Numbered from the stretch's first letter, positions 17,796 to 29,727 are shown. The stretch: DNA of 64,000 nucleotides from Pseudomonas sp. CC120222-01a (GCF_003097235.1 NZ_QEQQ01000015.1:102034-166033); one strand, 5' to 3'. The notes: generated from the sequence alone by a model not told the origin. Numbers and translations: made by a program.

Positions 17796-20300
17796 ATGTT
17801 TACCCCTTCAATTCGCAACCCGTCACGCCTTCTACTCCTTTCATGCTGTAGCTTCAGCCTGCTCATCACCTGCCAAAGCAGCGCATACGCCGAACTTCAA
17901 GCGATGCCGTTCGACGCCAGCTTCATGTACCAGGCCCCCGGCCAGCCCGCGGACGCCGGCGCCCTGGCCCTGCAGTCCCTGGCCGCCGAAACCCCGCTCG
18001 CCGCCGGCCGCTACCGCCTGCAAGTGTGGGTCAACCTAGTGCTCCTTGCCGAACACGAGGTAGCACTCAGCAATATCGACGGCCAGCGCGCCCTGCAGCC
18101 GTGCCTGGACGCCGCCCTGTTGCGCCAGGCCGGCCTGCGCGAGCAGAGCCTGGCGCAGCCGTTGCCCGACGACGACCGCTGCCTCGACCTCGAAGCCCTC
18201 GCCCCCGGCGCCACGGTCAAGCTCGACAGCCGCCAGCTGCGCCTGGACCTGTCCATCCCCCAGGCCTTCATGAACCGGGATTCGGCGCGCATGCCCAGTG
18301 CCGATCAATGGGACTATGGCATCAATGCCGCCTTCATCAACTACCAGGCCTCAGCGCAAATGCGCAGCCAGGCCCACGCCGGCAGCCAGAGCAACCAGGA
18401 CCTTTACCTCAACGGCGGCCTTAACCTGGGCCCCTGGCGCTTGCGCAGCAGCCAGACGCTGCGCGAGAACCAAGACGGCAGTCGACGCTGGACCCACACC
18501 AACACCTACGCCCAGCGCGACCTGCCCGGCAGCTTCGGCACCCTCACCCTGGGCGAAACCTCCAGCAACGGCGAGGTGTTCCGCAGCCAGCCGTTCACAG
18601 GCCTGCAACTGGCTTCGGACATGGGCATGCTGCCCGATGTGATGCAGAACTACGCACCGATCATCCGCGGCGTTGCACAAACCCGTGCCAAGCTTGAAGT
18701 GCTGCATAACGGCTACCCCCTCTACAGCACTTACGTGGCACCGGGCCCCTATGAAATCGACGACCTCGCCGTAGGCAGCGGCAGCGGCGAGCTGGAAATC
18801 GTCCTCACCGAAGCCGACGGCCAGGTCAGGCGCTTCATCCAGCCCTATTCCAGCCTTAGCAACCTGCTGCGTGAAGGTATCTGGCGCTACAGCGCCACCC
18901 TGGGCCGCTACAAGGGTGCCGAAAACCTCGAGTCGCCACTGCTGTGGCAAGCGACCCTGGCCCGCGGTGGCAGCGCCAGCACCACCCTGTATGGCGGCGT
19001 GCAAGGCGGCGACTACTATCGCGCCGGCACCTTGGGCGCCGCGCGCGACCTGGGTAACATCGGCGCGCTGTCGTTCGATGTGACCCGTGCCGAGAGTGAT
19101 TTGGGCAACGCCCTGGGCAATGTGCACGGGCACAGTTTCGCCGCGCGCTACGGCAAAGCGTTCGATACCGGCACCAACCTGCGCTTCGCCGGCTATCGCT
19201 ATTCCACCGAAGGCTATCGCGACTACGACGAAGCGGTGCGTGAACGCAACGCCTACAGCGCTTACCACGGCAGCCGTCGTAGCCGCCTGGAAGCCTCGGC
19301 CCACCAGCGCCTGGGCATCCGCAGCGCCCTGAGCCTGACCATGACCCAGGACGACTACTGGCAAAGCAACCGGCAGTTGCGCCAGTACCAATTGCAATTT
19401 AGCTCCCGCCTGAAAGACCTCACCTTCACCCTCTACGCGTCACAGTCACTCAACGAGCGCAGCCAGAACGACCGCATGTTCGGCCTCAGCCTGTCGATGC
19501 CCCTGGACTTCGGTCGCGCCTCCAGCGCGAACCTCGACCTGACGTCCCGCAACGGCGCCCACGGCCAGCGCGCCAGCCTCTCCAGCAGCGCCCTGGACCA
19601 CCGCCTGAACTACGTCGCCTCGGCCAGCCGCGACGAACGGCACAACCAGACATCCGCCCTCTCGGTCGGCTACCAGGGTGCCAACGCCAGCGTCGGCGCC
19701 GGCTACACGCAAAGCGACGATTACCGGTCGCTATCGGTCAACGCCAGCGGCAGCCTGTTGCTGCACGAAGACGGCCTGACCTTCGGCCGTTATCTGGGCG
19801 AAACCAATGCCTTGGTGCAGGTGCCGGACATCGCCGGGGTCGGCGTGAAAAACGCCCCTGGCAGCCGCAGCGACAGCAGCGGCCACCTGCTGGTGCCGTA
19901 CCTGAGGCCCTACCGCAGTAATTTACTCGAACTCGACACCGACGACCTGGGCCCGCAGGTGCAGATCGACAACGGCGTCCAGCACCTGACTCCGCGCCGC
20001 GGGGCGATCGTGCAGGCCAGGTTCGACGCGCGCAAGGTCAGCCGGCTGATCCTCACCCTGCTGCATGCCGACGGCCAGCCCCTGCCGTTTGGCACCCAGG
20101 TCAACGATGACGCAGGCACGTCGCTGGGCGTGGTCGGCCAGGCCGGCCAGGCCTTGCTGGCGGTCGAAGACAAAGCCCAGGCGCTGCACCTGCGCTGGGG
20201 CGAAGACAGCCATGAGCAATGCCGTCTGCAGATCGAGCCCGCCACCATGGACCAAGCACAGGGCTACCACCAACAGACCTTGAATTGCCCCACGACCTGA
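17796..20300 (+). CDS. Fimbrial outer-membrane usher (FimD/PapC family)
   Basis: An usher of about 834 aa, close to the family length. It would form the outer-membrane pore that receives chaperone-subunit complexes and assembles a fimbria. The N-terminal domain has the usual sequence after the signal peptide (AYAELQ, FDASFM, YRLQVWVN), the middle has the usher barrel motif YEIDDL, and the C-terminus carries the cysteine pair CRLQIE...LNC. I chose ATG 17796 because AGGA lies eight bases upstream and a signal peptide follows at once; the frame stays open 5' to about 17637 but adds an implausible leader. The tip-adhesin-like gene follows after 30 nt. No chaperone or major pilin gene lies nearby, so the assembly line is incomplete within this window. 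Confidence 0.9.
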   Translation: MFTPSIRNPSRLLLLSCCSFSLLITCQSSAYAELQAMPFDASFMYQAPGQPADAGALALQSLAAETPLAAGRYRLQVWVNLVLLAEHEVALSNIDGQRALQPCLDAALLRQAGLREQSLAQPLPDDDRCLDLEALAPGATVKLDSRQLRLDLSIPQAFMNRDSARMPSADQWDYGINAAFINYQASAQMRSQAHAGSQSNQDLYLNGGLNLGPWRLRSSQTLRENQDGSRRWTHTNTYAQRDLPGSFGTLTLGETSSNGEVFRSQPFTGLQLASDMGMLPDVMQNYAPIIRGVAQTRAKLEVLHNGYPLYSTYVAPGPYEIDDLAVGSGSGELEIVLTEADGQVRRFIQPYSSLSNLLREGIWRYSATLGRYKGAENLESPLLWQATLARGGSASTTLYGGVQGGDYYRAGTLGAARDLGNIGALSFDVTRAESDLGNALGNVHGHSFAARYGKAFDTGTNLRFAGYRYSTEGYRDYDEAVRERNAYSAYHGSRRSRLEASAHQRLGIRSALSLTMTQDDYWQSNRQLRQYQLQFSSRLKDLTFTLYASQSLNERSQNDRMFGLSLSMPLDFGRASSANLDLTSRNGAHGQRASLSSSALDHRLNYVASASRDERHNQTSALSVGYQGANASVGAGYTQSDDYRSLSVNASGSLLLHEDGLTFGRYLGETNALVQVPDIAGVGVKNAPGSRSDSSGHLLVPYLRPYRSNLLELDTDDLGPQVQIDNGVQHLTPRRGAIVQARFDARKVSRLILTLLHADGQPLPFGTQVNDDAGTSLGVVGQAGQALLAVEDKAQALHLRWGEDSHEQCRLQIEPATMDQAQGYHQQTLNCPTT

Positions 20301-20330
20301 CCCCGCCTACCGGCATCGGAATCGATCACC

Positions 20331-21407
20331 ATGACTGCTTCATTCACTCAACGCGCGATCCTGCCCCTGGCCCTGACGAGCCTGCTGGCCAGCAGCAATG
20401 CATTGGCCCTGTGCAAATGGGACGGCGGCCAGCCCAGCGGGCAACTGCTGTACAACATTGACCTGGGCACGCTGTGGGTGCCACGCGATGCACCGACGGG
20501 CACCGTCATCGCCACCACCGGCATGAAGAGGACCGCCAACGCCACGGGCGATGTGCTCCTGTGCCCGGTGGCTGTCGCCGGTGACTATGCCGAAGTCAAC
20601 CTGCCTGTCACCCCACTGGTTGTCCGGCATCTACCGCCTGTCGCCGGCATCGACCCCGACCGCGTGCTGGAGACCAACATACCCGGCGTTGGTGTGCACA
20701 TCGCCTTGGGCATACCGTATCAGGGAGGACGCGACAACCTCTGGGTCCCGATGGGCCCTGTCTCGATACCTTATAAAGGCTACCAGGACAAACCCAGCCC
20801 TGGAGCGATCCGCACGACCTATATGGAAACCGATATCACCGTGATCAAGACCGGTGACATACCGCAGGGCCCGAACGAGTTTGCCGGGAAGGAAGTGTTC
20901 AGCGGCACATTCACTGGCGTAGGCAGCGTGCTGAACGCCTACCTGCACGGCACGGTCATGCAGGCGCAATGCTCCCTGCGAGCCAACCCCGTCAGTGCCG
21001 ACCCGGTCGAACTTGGCGAACACAAAAAGGACATATTCACGGGCGAAGGCACCGTAACAGCCTCGATCCCCTTCCAAATCTACCTGAACCAGTGCGATGA
21101 CGACCCGGCCGGTGGCAAGGCACGGGTGCATGTCAAGCTGGACGTGACCAAGGGCGCCACCGTGATCGATGCCGGCAGGGGTTTGTTCAGCCTGATCCCG
21201 GGCCCTGACAGCGCGACCGGCCTGGGCGTGCAGGTATTGCGAGGCGACGGTGTGACCCCCGCCGAGCTTGGCCAGGAGCTGGACATGAGCGCGATCACCC
21301 CGGGCGATATGCGCATCGACTTCAACGCCCGCTACTATCAGGTGGACGCAGAGGTCACGCCCGGAATCGCCAAAAGCGCACTCAATTTCACGATCTATTA
21401 CAAGTAG
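20331..21407 (+). CDS. Fimbrial tip adhesin-like protein
   Basis: A 358-aa secreted protein with a signal peptide (through about ALA, residue 26) in two parts. The first 190 or so residues form a receptor-binding-like domain. The C-terminal portion from about residue 200 looks like a pilin domain: it has a cysteine pair (CSLRANP and NQCDD) and ends in the alternating hydrophobic strand ALNFTIYYK, as in donor-strand-exchange subunits. This two-domain layout matches FimH-type tip adhesins. It is encoded directly behind the usher and is probably co-transcribed with it. The receptor cannot be deduced. A GC-rich hairpin (AACGGGC/GCCCGTT, 21429-21449) follows the gene. Confidence 0.75.
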   Translation: MTASFTQRAILPLALTSLLASSNALALCKWDGGQPSGQLLYNIDLGTLWVPRDAPTGTVIATTGMKRTANATGDVLLCPVAVAGDYAEVNLPVTPLVVRHLPPVAGIDPDRVLETNIPGVGVHIALGIPYQGGRDNLWVPMGPVSIPYKGYQDKPSPGAIRTTYMETDITVIKTGDIPQGPNEFAGKEVFSGTFTGVGSVLNAYLHGTVMQAQCSLRANPVSADPVELGEHKKDIFTGEGTVTASIPFQIYLNQCDDDPAGGKARVHVKLDVTKGATVIDAGRGLFSLIPGPDSATGLGVQVLRGDGVTPAELGQELDMSAITPGDMRIDFNARYYQVDAEVTPGIAKSALNFTIYYK

Positions 21408-21494
21408 GGCGACACGCTGGATGGGCACAACGGGCGAGGCTGGCCCGTTGCGCCAACGACGAACCGCTGGTCGGGATAAAAAACGAACAGACAG

Positions 21495-21530
21495 AAACGA
21501 AGAAAGGGACTTGCGTCCCTTTCTTCGTTC
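21495..21530 (-). terminator. Intrinsic terminator of the tRNA array
   Basis: AACGAAGAAAGGGAC pairs perfectly with GTCCCTTTCTTCGTT around a TTGC loop, just past the 3' end of the last tRNA-Gly on the minus strand. T-rich sequence follows in that direction. Confidence 0.75.
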
Positions 21531-21537
21531 AACGATT

Positions 21538-21613
<76 letters not shown>

Positions 21614-21699
21614 AATTTGAAGCTTTACCGCTAATCGGCGTGAAGCGCCTTTACGACCTTCACCACCACTGCACCGTGCGAACGCCACAGTATTTAAAC

Positions 21700-21775
<76 letters not shown>

Positions 21776-21778
21776 ATT

Positions 21779-21854
21779 TGGCGTCCCCTAGGGGACTCGA
21801 ACCCCTGTTACCGCCGTGAAAGGGCGGTGTCCTAGGCCACTAGACGAAGGGGAC
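21779..21854 (-). tRNA. tRNA-Glu (TTC)
   Basis: A 76-nt cloverleaf: acceptor GTCCCCT/AGGGGAC, anticodon TTC in CCTTTCACG, T-loop GTTCGAGTC, encoded CCA. It is three bases from the next tRNA-Gly, forming a Glu-Gly pair. Confidence 0.97.
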
Positions 21855-21946
21855 ACACAACACTTTTCAGTGCACCAGCACCTGAACCTCACGATCCAGA
21901 CTGGATTTTTATTTCCTGCCCCGCCGTTAAGCGTTGCCGGAGAATT

Positions 21947-22022
<76 letters not shown>

Positions 22023-22026
22023 AATT

Positions 22027-22102
22027 TGGCGTCCCCTAGGGGACTCGAACCCCTGTTACCGCCGTGAAAGGGCGGTGTCCTAGGCCACTAGACGAAGGGG
22101 AC
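22027..22102 (-). tRNA. tRNA-Glu (TTC)
   Basis: The first gene of the array in transcription order. It matches the other tRNA-Glu copy, with anticodon TTC and encoded CCA. Confidence 0.97.
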
Positions 22103-22176
22103 ACGCTGCTGGCATTACTGCCTGCTTTCACTCCCTGCCGCGTTTCGCTGTGTGCTTTACGCTGCAAGTGGCGCGC

Positions 22177-22205
22177 ATTCTATGGATGCTTCGAACAGGC
22201 GTCAA
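22177..22205 (-). promoter_or_regulatory. Sigma-70 promoter of the tRNA array
   Basis: On the minus strand TTGACG (22205-22200), a 17-nt spacer and TAGAAT (22182-22177) precede a GCGCGCC-type discriminator usual for stable-RNA promoters. The rest of 22103-22444 shows no supported gene. Confidence 0.75.
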
Positions 22206-22444
22206 CCCCTTTGTAGAAATTTATTTAAATCAATGACTTCGGTCCATATGGAAGGTGCTGCCAGGGCGCGCCGATGGATTGGCGTTGATTTTCTGACAAC
22301 ACCTCGGGCAAGCTCAGCATCAATGTGCCAGCATGCAGCTATAAAGCGAATGGCCGATAGAACCAGAGATTTGCCTGCCAAGGCCTCCCGCGAGCACGCT
22401 CGCTCCTACACTCTATATGCAAACCTTTTGATGAGGCGTTAACG

Positions 22445-23212
22445 GTGACACCACTTCTGATCACTCTGCTCATCGTGGCGGGTATCGCGTTGCTGATCGT
22501 GATCGGCTACCTCAACAACGTGGTCGAAAACAGCAAGCTTGAACGCGCACGGCTGAAAGTCGAGCTCGCCGACCGGGTACGCCGCTGTGGCGAAATCACC
22601 GAGACCTTCCCGGGCCAGTTCATGACCCCGGCCCTCAAGCTGCTGCTGGCGCGCCTGGAGCTGAACCTCAACCAGCGGCAACTGGCGCTGGACAAGCAGA
22701 ACGCGCAACTCAAGGCGCGCATCGCCGAGCTCGAAGGGCTGATCGCCCAAGGCGAACGCATTCCGGTGAACAACCCGCCCTGCCCGATCCAGACCGAGGT
22801 CAAGGCCAAGGATGTACGCTTCCTGCTCGAGGCGCTGCACAACCAGATCGTCAAGGGCAGCCAGGAGAACGTGCTGCAGACCAACGAGGCCAAGCAGTGG
22901 GTCAAGGAGATCCGCCACATCCTGGTGCTGCTGCATATCGAGTTCTTCAACAACCTCGGCCAGCAGGCGCTGCAGCAGGAACAGCCAGGCCAGGCGCGGC
23001 TGGCCTTCGAGCGCGGTGTGCAATACCTGCGCAAGCAGCCGGAACCGAAGGTGTATGAAGAGCAGCTGACCTATCTGGAGAAACTGCTGGCGCGGGCCAA
23101 TGCCCAGGTGCTGGACAAGATGGAGCCGGCGGAGAACGAGCAGAACGAATTGACCGAGGGGCTCAAGACCGATGAGGACGAGACCTGGAAAAAGCGGGTG
23201 ATCTACGACTGA
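22445..23212 (+). CDS. Membrane-anchored coiled-coil protein of unknown function (255 aa)
   Basis: I do not recognise a named family. Residues about 3-24 (LLITLLIVAGIALLIVIGYL) form one N-terminal transmembrane helix, followed by a long, charged, helical region with heptad-like spacing (about residues 60-100) and a second helical region (about 110-225). The topology suggests an inner-membrane anchor with a cytoplasmic helical domain. The start is GTG at 22445. The gene stands alone between the tRNA array and a REP pair, convergent with msrC. Confidence 0.75.
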   Translation: MTPLLITLLIVAGIALLIVIGYLNNVVENSKLERARLKVELADRVRRCGEITETFPGQFMTPALKLLLARLELNLNQRQLALDKQNAQLKARIAELEGLIAQGERIPVNNPPCPIQTEVKAKDVRFLLEALHNQIVKGSQENVLQTNEAKQWVKEIRHILVLLHIEFFNNLGQQALQQEQPGQARLAFERGVQYLRKQPEPKVYEEQLTYLEKLLARANAQVLDKMEPAENEQNELTEGLKTDEDETWKKRVIYD

Positions 23213-23220
23213 TATTTAAC

Positions 23221-23329
23221 CTGTACCGGCCCCTTCGCGGGCGCGCCCGCTCCCACAGGGATTTCACCAGACCTGAGAGCAGTGCAATACCTGTGGGAGC
23301 GGGCATGCCCGCGAAGAGGCCGGTACAGG
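23221..23329. repeat. REP pair (GGGAGCGGGC type)
   Basis: Two inverted copies of the CCTGTGGGAGCGGGC...CCCGCGAAGAGGCC palindrome flank a short spacer, and the outer ends CTGTACCGG/CCGGTACAG also pair. It lies between convergent genes and could act as a bidirectional terminator. Confidence 0.9.
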
Positions 23330-23339
23330 CAGCACAGCA

Positions 23340-23822
23340 TCAGCAGTCGGTCAATTCAAGAAAGATCGCTGCCAACCTTTCCAGCCCCACCTGATCCGCC
23401 TCACTGAAACGCGCCAGCTTCGGGCTGTCCAGATCCAGCACACCAATCAACCGCCCGTCCTTCACCAGCGGAATCACCAGCTCGCTGTTGGACGCGCTGT
23501 CACAGGCGATATGCCCCGGAAAGGCATGCACATCTTCCACGCGCTGGGTCTGCCGGGTAGCCGCCGCCGCGCCGCACACGCCCTTGCTGAACGGAATGCG
23601 CACACAGGCCACCTGCCCCTGGAACGGGCCGAGCACCAGCTCTTCGTTGCGGTTGAGGTAAAAACCCGCCCAGTTCAGGTCGTCCACCTGGTTGTAGAGA
23701 AACGCCGAAAACTGCGCGGCATTGGCGATGAAGTCGCGCTCGTCGGCGAACAGCGCCTGTACTTGCGCGGCCAGCAGGTTGTAGCCGTCGAGGCCGGCGC
23801 CACTGGCATTGAGGTCGATCAT
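23340..23822 (-). CDS. msrC: Free methionine-(R)-sulfoxide reductase (GAF domain)
   Basis: A 160-aa single GAF-domain enzyme that reduces free Met-(R)-sulfoxide in the cytoplasm using thioredoxin. The three cysteines of the fRMsr active site are at residues 73, 83 and 107, with the same spacing as Cys84/94/118 of E. coli MsrC, in VACVRIP, GVCGAAA and IACDSASNSE. The start ATG at 23822 is chosen because it gives the family N-terminus; upstream in-frame codons run into the preceding gene. The DUF815 ATPase gene ends two bases upstream, so the two form an operon. Confidence 0.92.
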   Translation of the reverse strand: MIDLNASGAGLDGYNLLAAQVQALFADERDFIANAAQFSAFLYNQVDDLNWAGFYLNRNEELVLGPFQGQVACVRIPFSKGVCGAAAATRQTQRVEDVHAFPGHIACDSASNSELVIPLVKDGRLIGVLDLDSPKLARFSEADQVGLERLAAIFLELTDC

Positions 23823-23824
23823 GT

Positions 23825-24712
23825 TTACTTTTGCTCCAGCAATTGCAGCCCGACCCAGTAGCGGGCGAACTGATAGGCACAACGGCCATTACGGTTGCCG
23901 CGCCCGGTTGCCCAGCGCACGGCGAGAATTTCCAGGGCTTCGTCACGTTGCCAGGCCAGGCCTGCAGGGCGGGCCAGCTGGCCGATCCAGTGCTCGACCA
24001 CGTCGAGGAAGTGTTCCTGGCTGAACGGGTAGAACGACAGCCACAGGCCGAAACGGTCGGACAGGGCGATCTTGTCTTCCACCGCTTCGTTGGGGTGCAG
24101 CTCGCCGTCGACCATCTTCCAGTTTTCGTTGTCGCTCTGTTTCTCCGGTACCAGGTGGCGGCGGTTGGACGTCGCGTACAGCAGCACGTTGTCCGGGGCC
24201 TGCTCCAGCGAGCCGTCGAGCACGCTCTTGAGCACCCGGTAGTCGCCCTCCCCGGCTTCGAACGAGAGGTCGTCGCAGAACAGGATGAAGCGTTGCGGCA
24301 GCTTCTGCAGCTGCTCGACGACACGCGGCAGGTCGGCCAGGTGGTCGCGCTCGATCTCGATCAGGCGCAGCCCGGCGCCGGCATGCTCGGCCAGCAGGGC
24401 GCGCACCAGCGACGACTTGCCGGTGCCACGCGAGCCCCACAGCAAGGCGTGGTTGGCCGGCATGCCACTGATGAACTGGTGAGTGTTGCGGCCCAGCTGG
24501 TCACGTTGCTTGTCGACACCGATCAGGTCGCTCAGGCGGATGTCCAGGCTGACTTCCAGCGGCATCAGGTAACCCGTGCGGCCATCGCGCTGCCAGCGCG
24601 CAGCCAGGGTGGTGCTCCAGTCGATGTGCGGGCGCGGCGCCGGCAACAAGGGTTCGAGACGCGCCAGCACCGATTCCGCGCGTTCCAGGAAAGCATTCAA
24701 GCGAGCGTCCAT
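23825..24712 (-). CDS. DUF815-family AAA+ ATPase
   Basis: A 295-aa ATPase with a Walker A motif GSRGTGKS at residues 93-100 and a Walker B-like FILFCDDLSF at about 141-150. The conserved LYATSNRRHL segment fits a sensor region. This matches the DUF815 group of predicted AAA+ ATPases, whose substrate is unknown. The family assignment is firm; the cellular role is not. It is transcribed with msrC (two-base gap). Divergent from sagS across a REP pair. Confidence 0.9.
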   Translation of the reverse strand: MDARLNAFLERAESVLARLEPLLPAPRPHIDWSTTLAARWQRDGRTGYLMPLEVSLDIRLSDLIGVDKQRDQLGRNTHQFISGMPANHALLWGSRGTGKSSLVRALLAEHAGAGLRLIEIERDHLADLPRVVEQLQKLPQRFILFCDDLSFEAGEGDYRVLKSVLDGSLEQAPDNVLLYATSNRRHLVPEKQSDNENWKMVDGELHPNEAVEDKIALSDRFGLWLSFYPFSQEHFLDVVEHWIGQLARPAGLAWQRDEALEILAVRWATGRGNRNGRCAYQFARYWVGLQLLEQK

Positions 24713-24738
24713 GACGACTCCTACAAATTTCAGTTTTT

Positions 24739-24832
24739 TGGGGCCGCTGCGCGCCCCTTCGCGGGCACGCCCGCTCCCACAGTTAAGCTCGTGCGATCCC
24801 TGTGGGAGCGGGCGGGCCCGCGAAGCGGCCCC
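24739..24832. repeat. REP pair (GGGAGCGGGC type)
   Basis: Inverted copies GGGGCCGC...CCCGCTCCCACAG and CTGTGGGAGCGGG...GCGGCCCC lie between the divergent DUF815 and sagS genes, an unusual place for a REP pair since promoters must share the space. Confidence 0.85.
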
Positions 24833-24933
24833 CGCTTGGCGATCAACTGAAATGAACAGACAGACCCGCCAGCAGCCGTGGCTATTCGGCTATGCTTGCG
24901 CAGCGCAAGGGACGTGAAACCGGCTCGGGACTC

Positions 24934-27235
<2,302 letters not shown>

Positions 27236-27246
<11 letters not shown>

Positions 27247-27724
27247 GCAGGCGCTCGATGTCGGTTTCCAGCGCCTGGGGCTTGGTGTTCGGCGCGTAGC
27301 GGGTGACCTTGCCGCTGGCCGGGTCGACCAGGAACTTGGTGAAGTTCCACTTGACCTTCTGTGTGCCGAACAGACCTGGCGCGCGCTGCTTGAGTTCGAC
27401 GAACAGTGGGTGGGCGCCAGGACCATTGACCTCGATCTTGCGGAACAACGGGAAACTCACGCCGAAATTGGCTTCGCAGAACTGCGCAATTTCCCGCGCA
27501 TCGCCCGGCTCCTGCTTGCCAAACTGGTTGCAAGGGAAGCCCAGCACCACCAGGCCGCGCTCGCGGTAGTCCCGCCACAGCTGCTCCAGGCCCTTGTACT
27601 GCGGGGTGAAGCCGCACTGGCTGGCGGTGTTGACCACCAGCAGCGCCTTGCCGGCAAAGTCGCCGAGCTTTTTCTGCTCGCCGCCGAGGGTCACGCAGGG
27701 GATATCCAGTATCGATCCGGCCAT
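27236..27724 (-). CDS. Glutathione peroxidase-family thiol peroxidase
   Basis: A 162-aa enzyme of the GPx family that reduces hydroperoxides. The peroxidatic Cys37 lies in NTASQCGFTPQY, with the conserved GFPCNQFG and WNFTKFL motifs of the catalytic tetrad. It is a cysteine enzyme, probably thioredoxin-dependent as in most bacterial members. ATG 27724 is two bases after the msrB stop, so msrB-gpx is one operon joining peroxide removal and methionine-sulfoxide repair. The P. aeruginosa MarR regulator OspR, which as I recall sits between sagS and this gene, is absent here. Confidence 0.93.
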
Positions 27725-27726
27725 TT

Positions 27727-28128
27727 TCAGGCTCCGTCGCGGGGTTTGAAGTCCAGGCACACCGAGTTGATGCAGTAGCGCAAGCCGGTCGGTGGCGGGC
27801 CGTCGGGGAACACATGGCCCAGGTGGGCGTCGCACTGGGCGCAGGTGACCTCGGTGCGGATCATGCCGTGGGAGGTGTCGCGGACCTCGATCATCGCGCT
27901 CTCTTCGATCGGCGCATAGAAGCTCGGCCAGCCGCAGCCGGAGTCGAACTTGGTCTGCGCGTCGAACAGCGCCAGATCACAGCAGATGCAGTGGTACACG
28001 CCGGCACGGCGTTCGCTGTTGTACTTGCCGCTGAATGGCCGTTCGGTACCCTTGAGGCGGCACACCTGATACTGGGCGGGGTCGAGCATTTCGCGCCATT
28101 CTTCAAGTGTCTTGTCGATCTTTTGCAT
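27727..28128 (-). CDS. msrB: Peptide-methionine (R)-S-oxide reductase MsrB
   Basis: A 133-aa cytoplasmic MsrB that repairs Met-(R)-sulfoxide in proteins. Zinc-binding CxxC pairs lie at residues 47-50 and 96-99, the catalytic cysteine is Cys119 in RYCINS, and the GCGWPSF and GHVFPDGP motifs are intact. It is the first gene of an operon with gpx and diverges from alaA over a 165-bp intergenic region. Confidence 0.97.
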   Translation of the reverse strand: MQKIDKTLEEWREMLDPAQYQVCRLKGTERPFSGKYNSERRAGVYHCICCDLALFDAQTKFDSGCGWPSFYAPIEESAMIEVRDTSHGMIRTEVTCAQCDAHLGHVFPDGPPPTGLRYCINSVCLDFKPRDGA

Positions 28129-28293
28129 AAGTGAACCTCGGCAGGCTGAATTTCACCTCGCGCCGTCTTTTCCGTAACGCGGGTGGCACGTATATTAGTT
28201 GGCTTCGTGTGCAAGGCCTCCAGTCTGGCACCCGCTTCCTGCCCTTTCAAACCTTTCGAAATGGCAGTGCGTATTCTCAATCGGGATCACATC

Positions 28294-29505
28294 ATGCAGT
28301 TCAGCAAATCGAACAAGCTCGCCAATGTCTGCTACGACATTCGCGGCCCGGTGCTCAAGCACGCCAAACGCCTGGAAGAGGAAGGCCACCGCATCCTCAA
28401 GCTGAACATCGGCAACCCGGCGCCGTTTGGCTTCGAGGCGCCGGACGAAATCCTCCAGGATGTGATCCGCAACCTGCCCACCGCCCAGGGCTACAGCGAT
28501 TCCAAGGGCCTGTTCAGCGCGCGCAAGGCAGTGATGCAGTACTGCCAGCAGAAGGAGATCGAAGGCGTCACCATCGAGGACATCTACCTCGGCAACGGTG
28601 TCTCCGAACTGATCGTGATGTCGATGCAGGCGCTGCTGAATAACGGCGATGAAGTGCTGATCCCGGCCCCCGACTACCCGCTGTGGACCGCCGCGGTGAG
28701 CCTGGCCGGTGGCAAGCCGGTGCACTACCTGTGCGACGAGCAGGCCGACTGGTTCCCGGACCTGGAAGACATCAAGGCCAAGATCACCCCGAACACCAAG
28801 GCCCTGGTGATCATCAACCCGAACAACCCGACCGGTGCGGTGTACTCCAAGGAGCTGCTGCTGGGCATGCTGGAGCTGGCGCGCCAGCACAACCTGGTGG
28901 TGTTCTCCGACGAGATCTACGACAAGATCCTCTACGACGAAGCCGTGCACATCAGCACCGCCTCGCTGGCTCCGGACCTGCTGTGCCTAACCTTCAACGG
29001 CCTGTCCAAGTCGTACCGGGTGGCCGGCTTCCGTTCCGGCTGGCTGATCATCTCCGGGCCCAAGCACCACGCCCAGAGCTACATCGAAGGCATCGACATG
29101 CTGGCCAACATGCGCCTGTGCGCCAACGTGCCGGCCCAGCACGCCATCCAGACCGCCCTGGGCGGCTACCAGAGCATCAACGACCTGGTGCTGCCTCCGG
29201 GTCGCCTGCTGGAACAGCGCAACCGCACCTACGAGCTGCTCAACGAGATCCCCGGCGTCAGCTGCGTGAAGCCAATGGGTGCGCTGTATGCCTTCCCGCG
29301 GATCGACCCGAAGGTCTGCCCGATCCTCAACGACGAGAAGTTCGCCCTCGACCTGCTGTTGTCGGAGAAGCTGCTGATCGTTCAGGGCACGGCGTTCAAC
29401 TGGCCGTGGCCGGACCACTTCCGTGTGGTGACCTTGCCGCGGGTGGATGACCTCGAAGCCGCGATTGGCCGGATCGGTAACTTCCTGCGGACTTATTCGC
29501 AGTAA
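28294..29505 (+). CDS. alaA: Alanine (glutamate-pyruvate) aminotransferase AlaA
   Basis: A 403-aa class I PLP aminotransferase, close to the length of E. coli AlaA, which makes alanine from pyruvate with glutamate as donor. The PLP lysine is Lys239 in GLSKSYRVAGFRSGW; INPNNPTGAVY and the start SKSNKLANVCYDIRGPV are typical of AlaA. ATG 28294 is preferred to upstream in-frame codons because it gives that conserved N-terminus. The gene is monocistronic and followed by a REP pair. Confidence 0.93.
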   Translation: MQFSKSNKLANVCYDIRGPVLKHAKRLEEEGHRILKLNIGNPAPFGFEAPDEILQDVIRNLPTAQGYSDSKGLFSARKAVMQYCQQKEIEGVTIEDIYLGNGVSELIVMSMQALLNNGDEVLIPAPDYPLWTAAVSLAGGKPVHYLCDEQADWFPDLEDIKAKITPNTKALVIINPNNPTGAVYSKELLLGMLELARQHNLVVFSDEIYDKILYDEAVHISTASLAPDLLCLTFNGLSKSYRVAGFRSGWLIISGPKHHAQSYIEGIDMLANMRLCANVPAQHAIQTALGGYQSINDLVLPPGRLLEQRNRTYELLNEIPGVSCVKPMGALYAFPRIDPKVCPILNDEKFALDLLLSEKLLIVQGTAFNWPWPDHFRVVTLPRVDDLEAAIGRIGNFLRTYSQ

Positions 29506-29517
29506 GTGATGGCCTGA

Positions 29518-29626
29518 GGGGCTGCCTTGCAGCCCTTTCGCGACACAAGGCCGCTCCTACAGGAAGTACGCGCTCTCCTGTAGGAGCGGCCTTGTGTCGC
29601 GAAAGGGGCGCAAAGCGCCCCCGGCA
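29518..29626. repeat. REP pair (GGAGCGGCCTTGTGTCGCG type)
   Basis: Inverted copies of the 'TAGGAGCGGCCTTGTGTCGCGAAAGG' palindrome follow alaA. This is the second REP type of the window, distinct from the GGGAGCGGGC type. Confidence 0.9.
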
Positions 29627-29727
29627 ATCTCGCAGGATGTTTCTTACATCCTGCAACGCTCTATCTCACAGCCCGCGCAAAATCCTCTGCCATACTCCGC
29701 CGTACACAGTTTGAAATAGTCGCCCGA

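Noticed and set aside
22152..22442. A 96-codon frame between the tRNA array and the next gene
   Set aside because: It spans the tRNA promoter region and shows no coding character.
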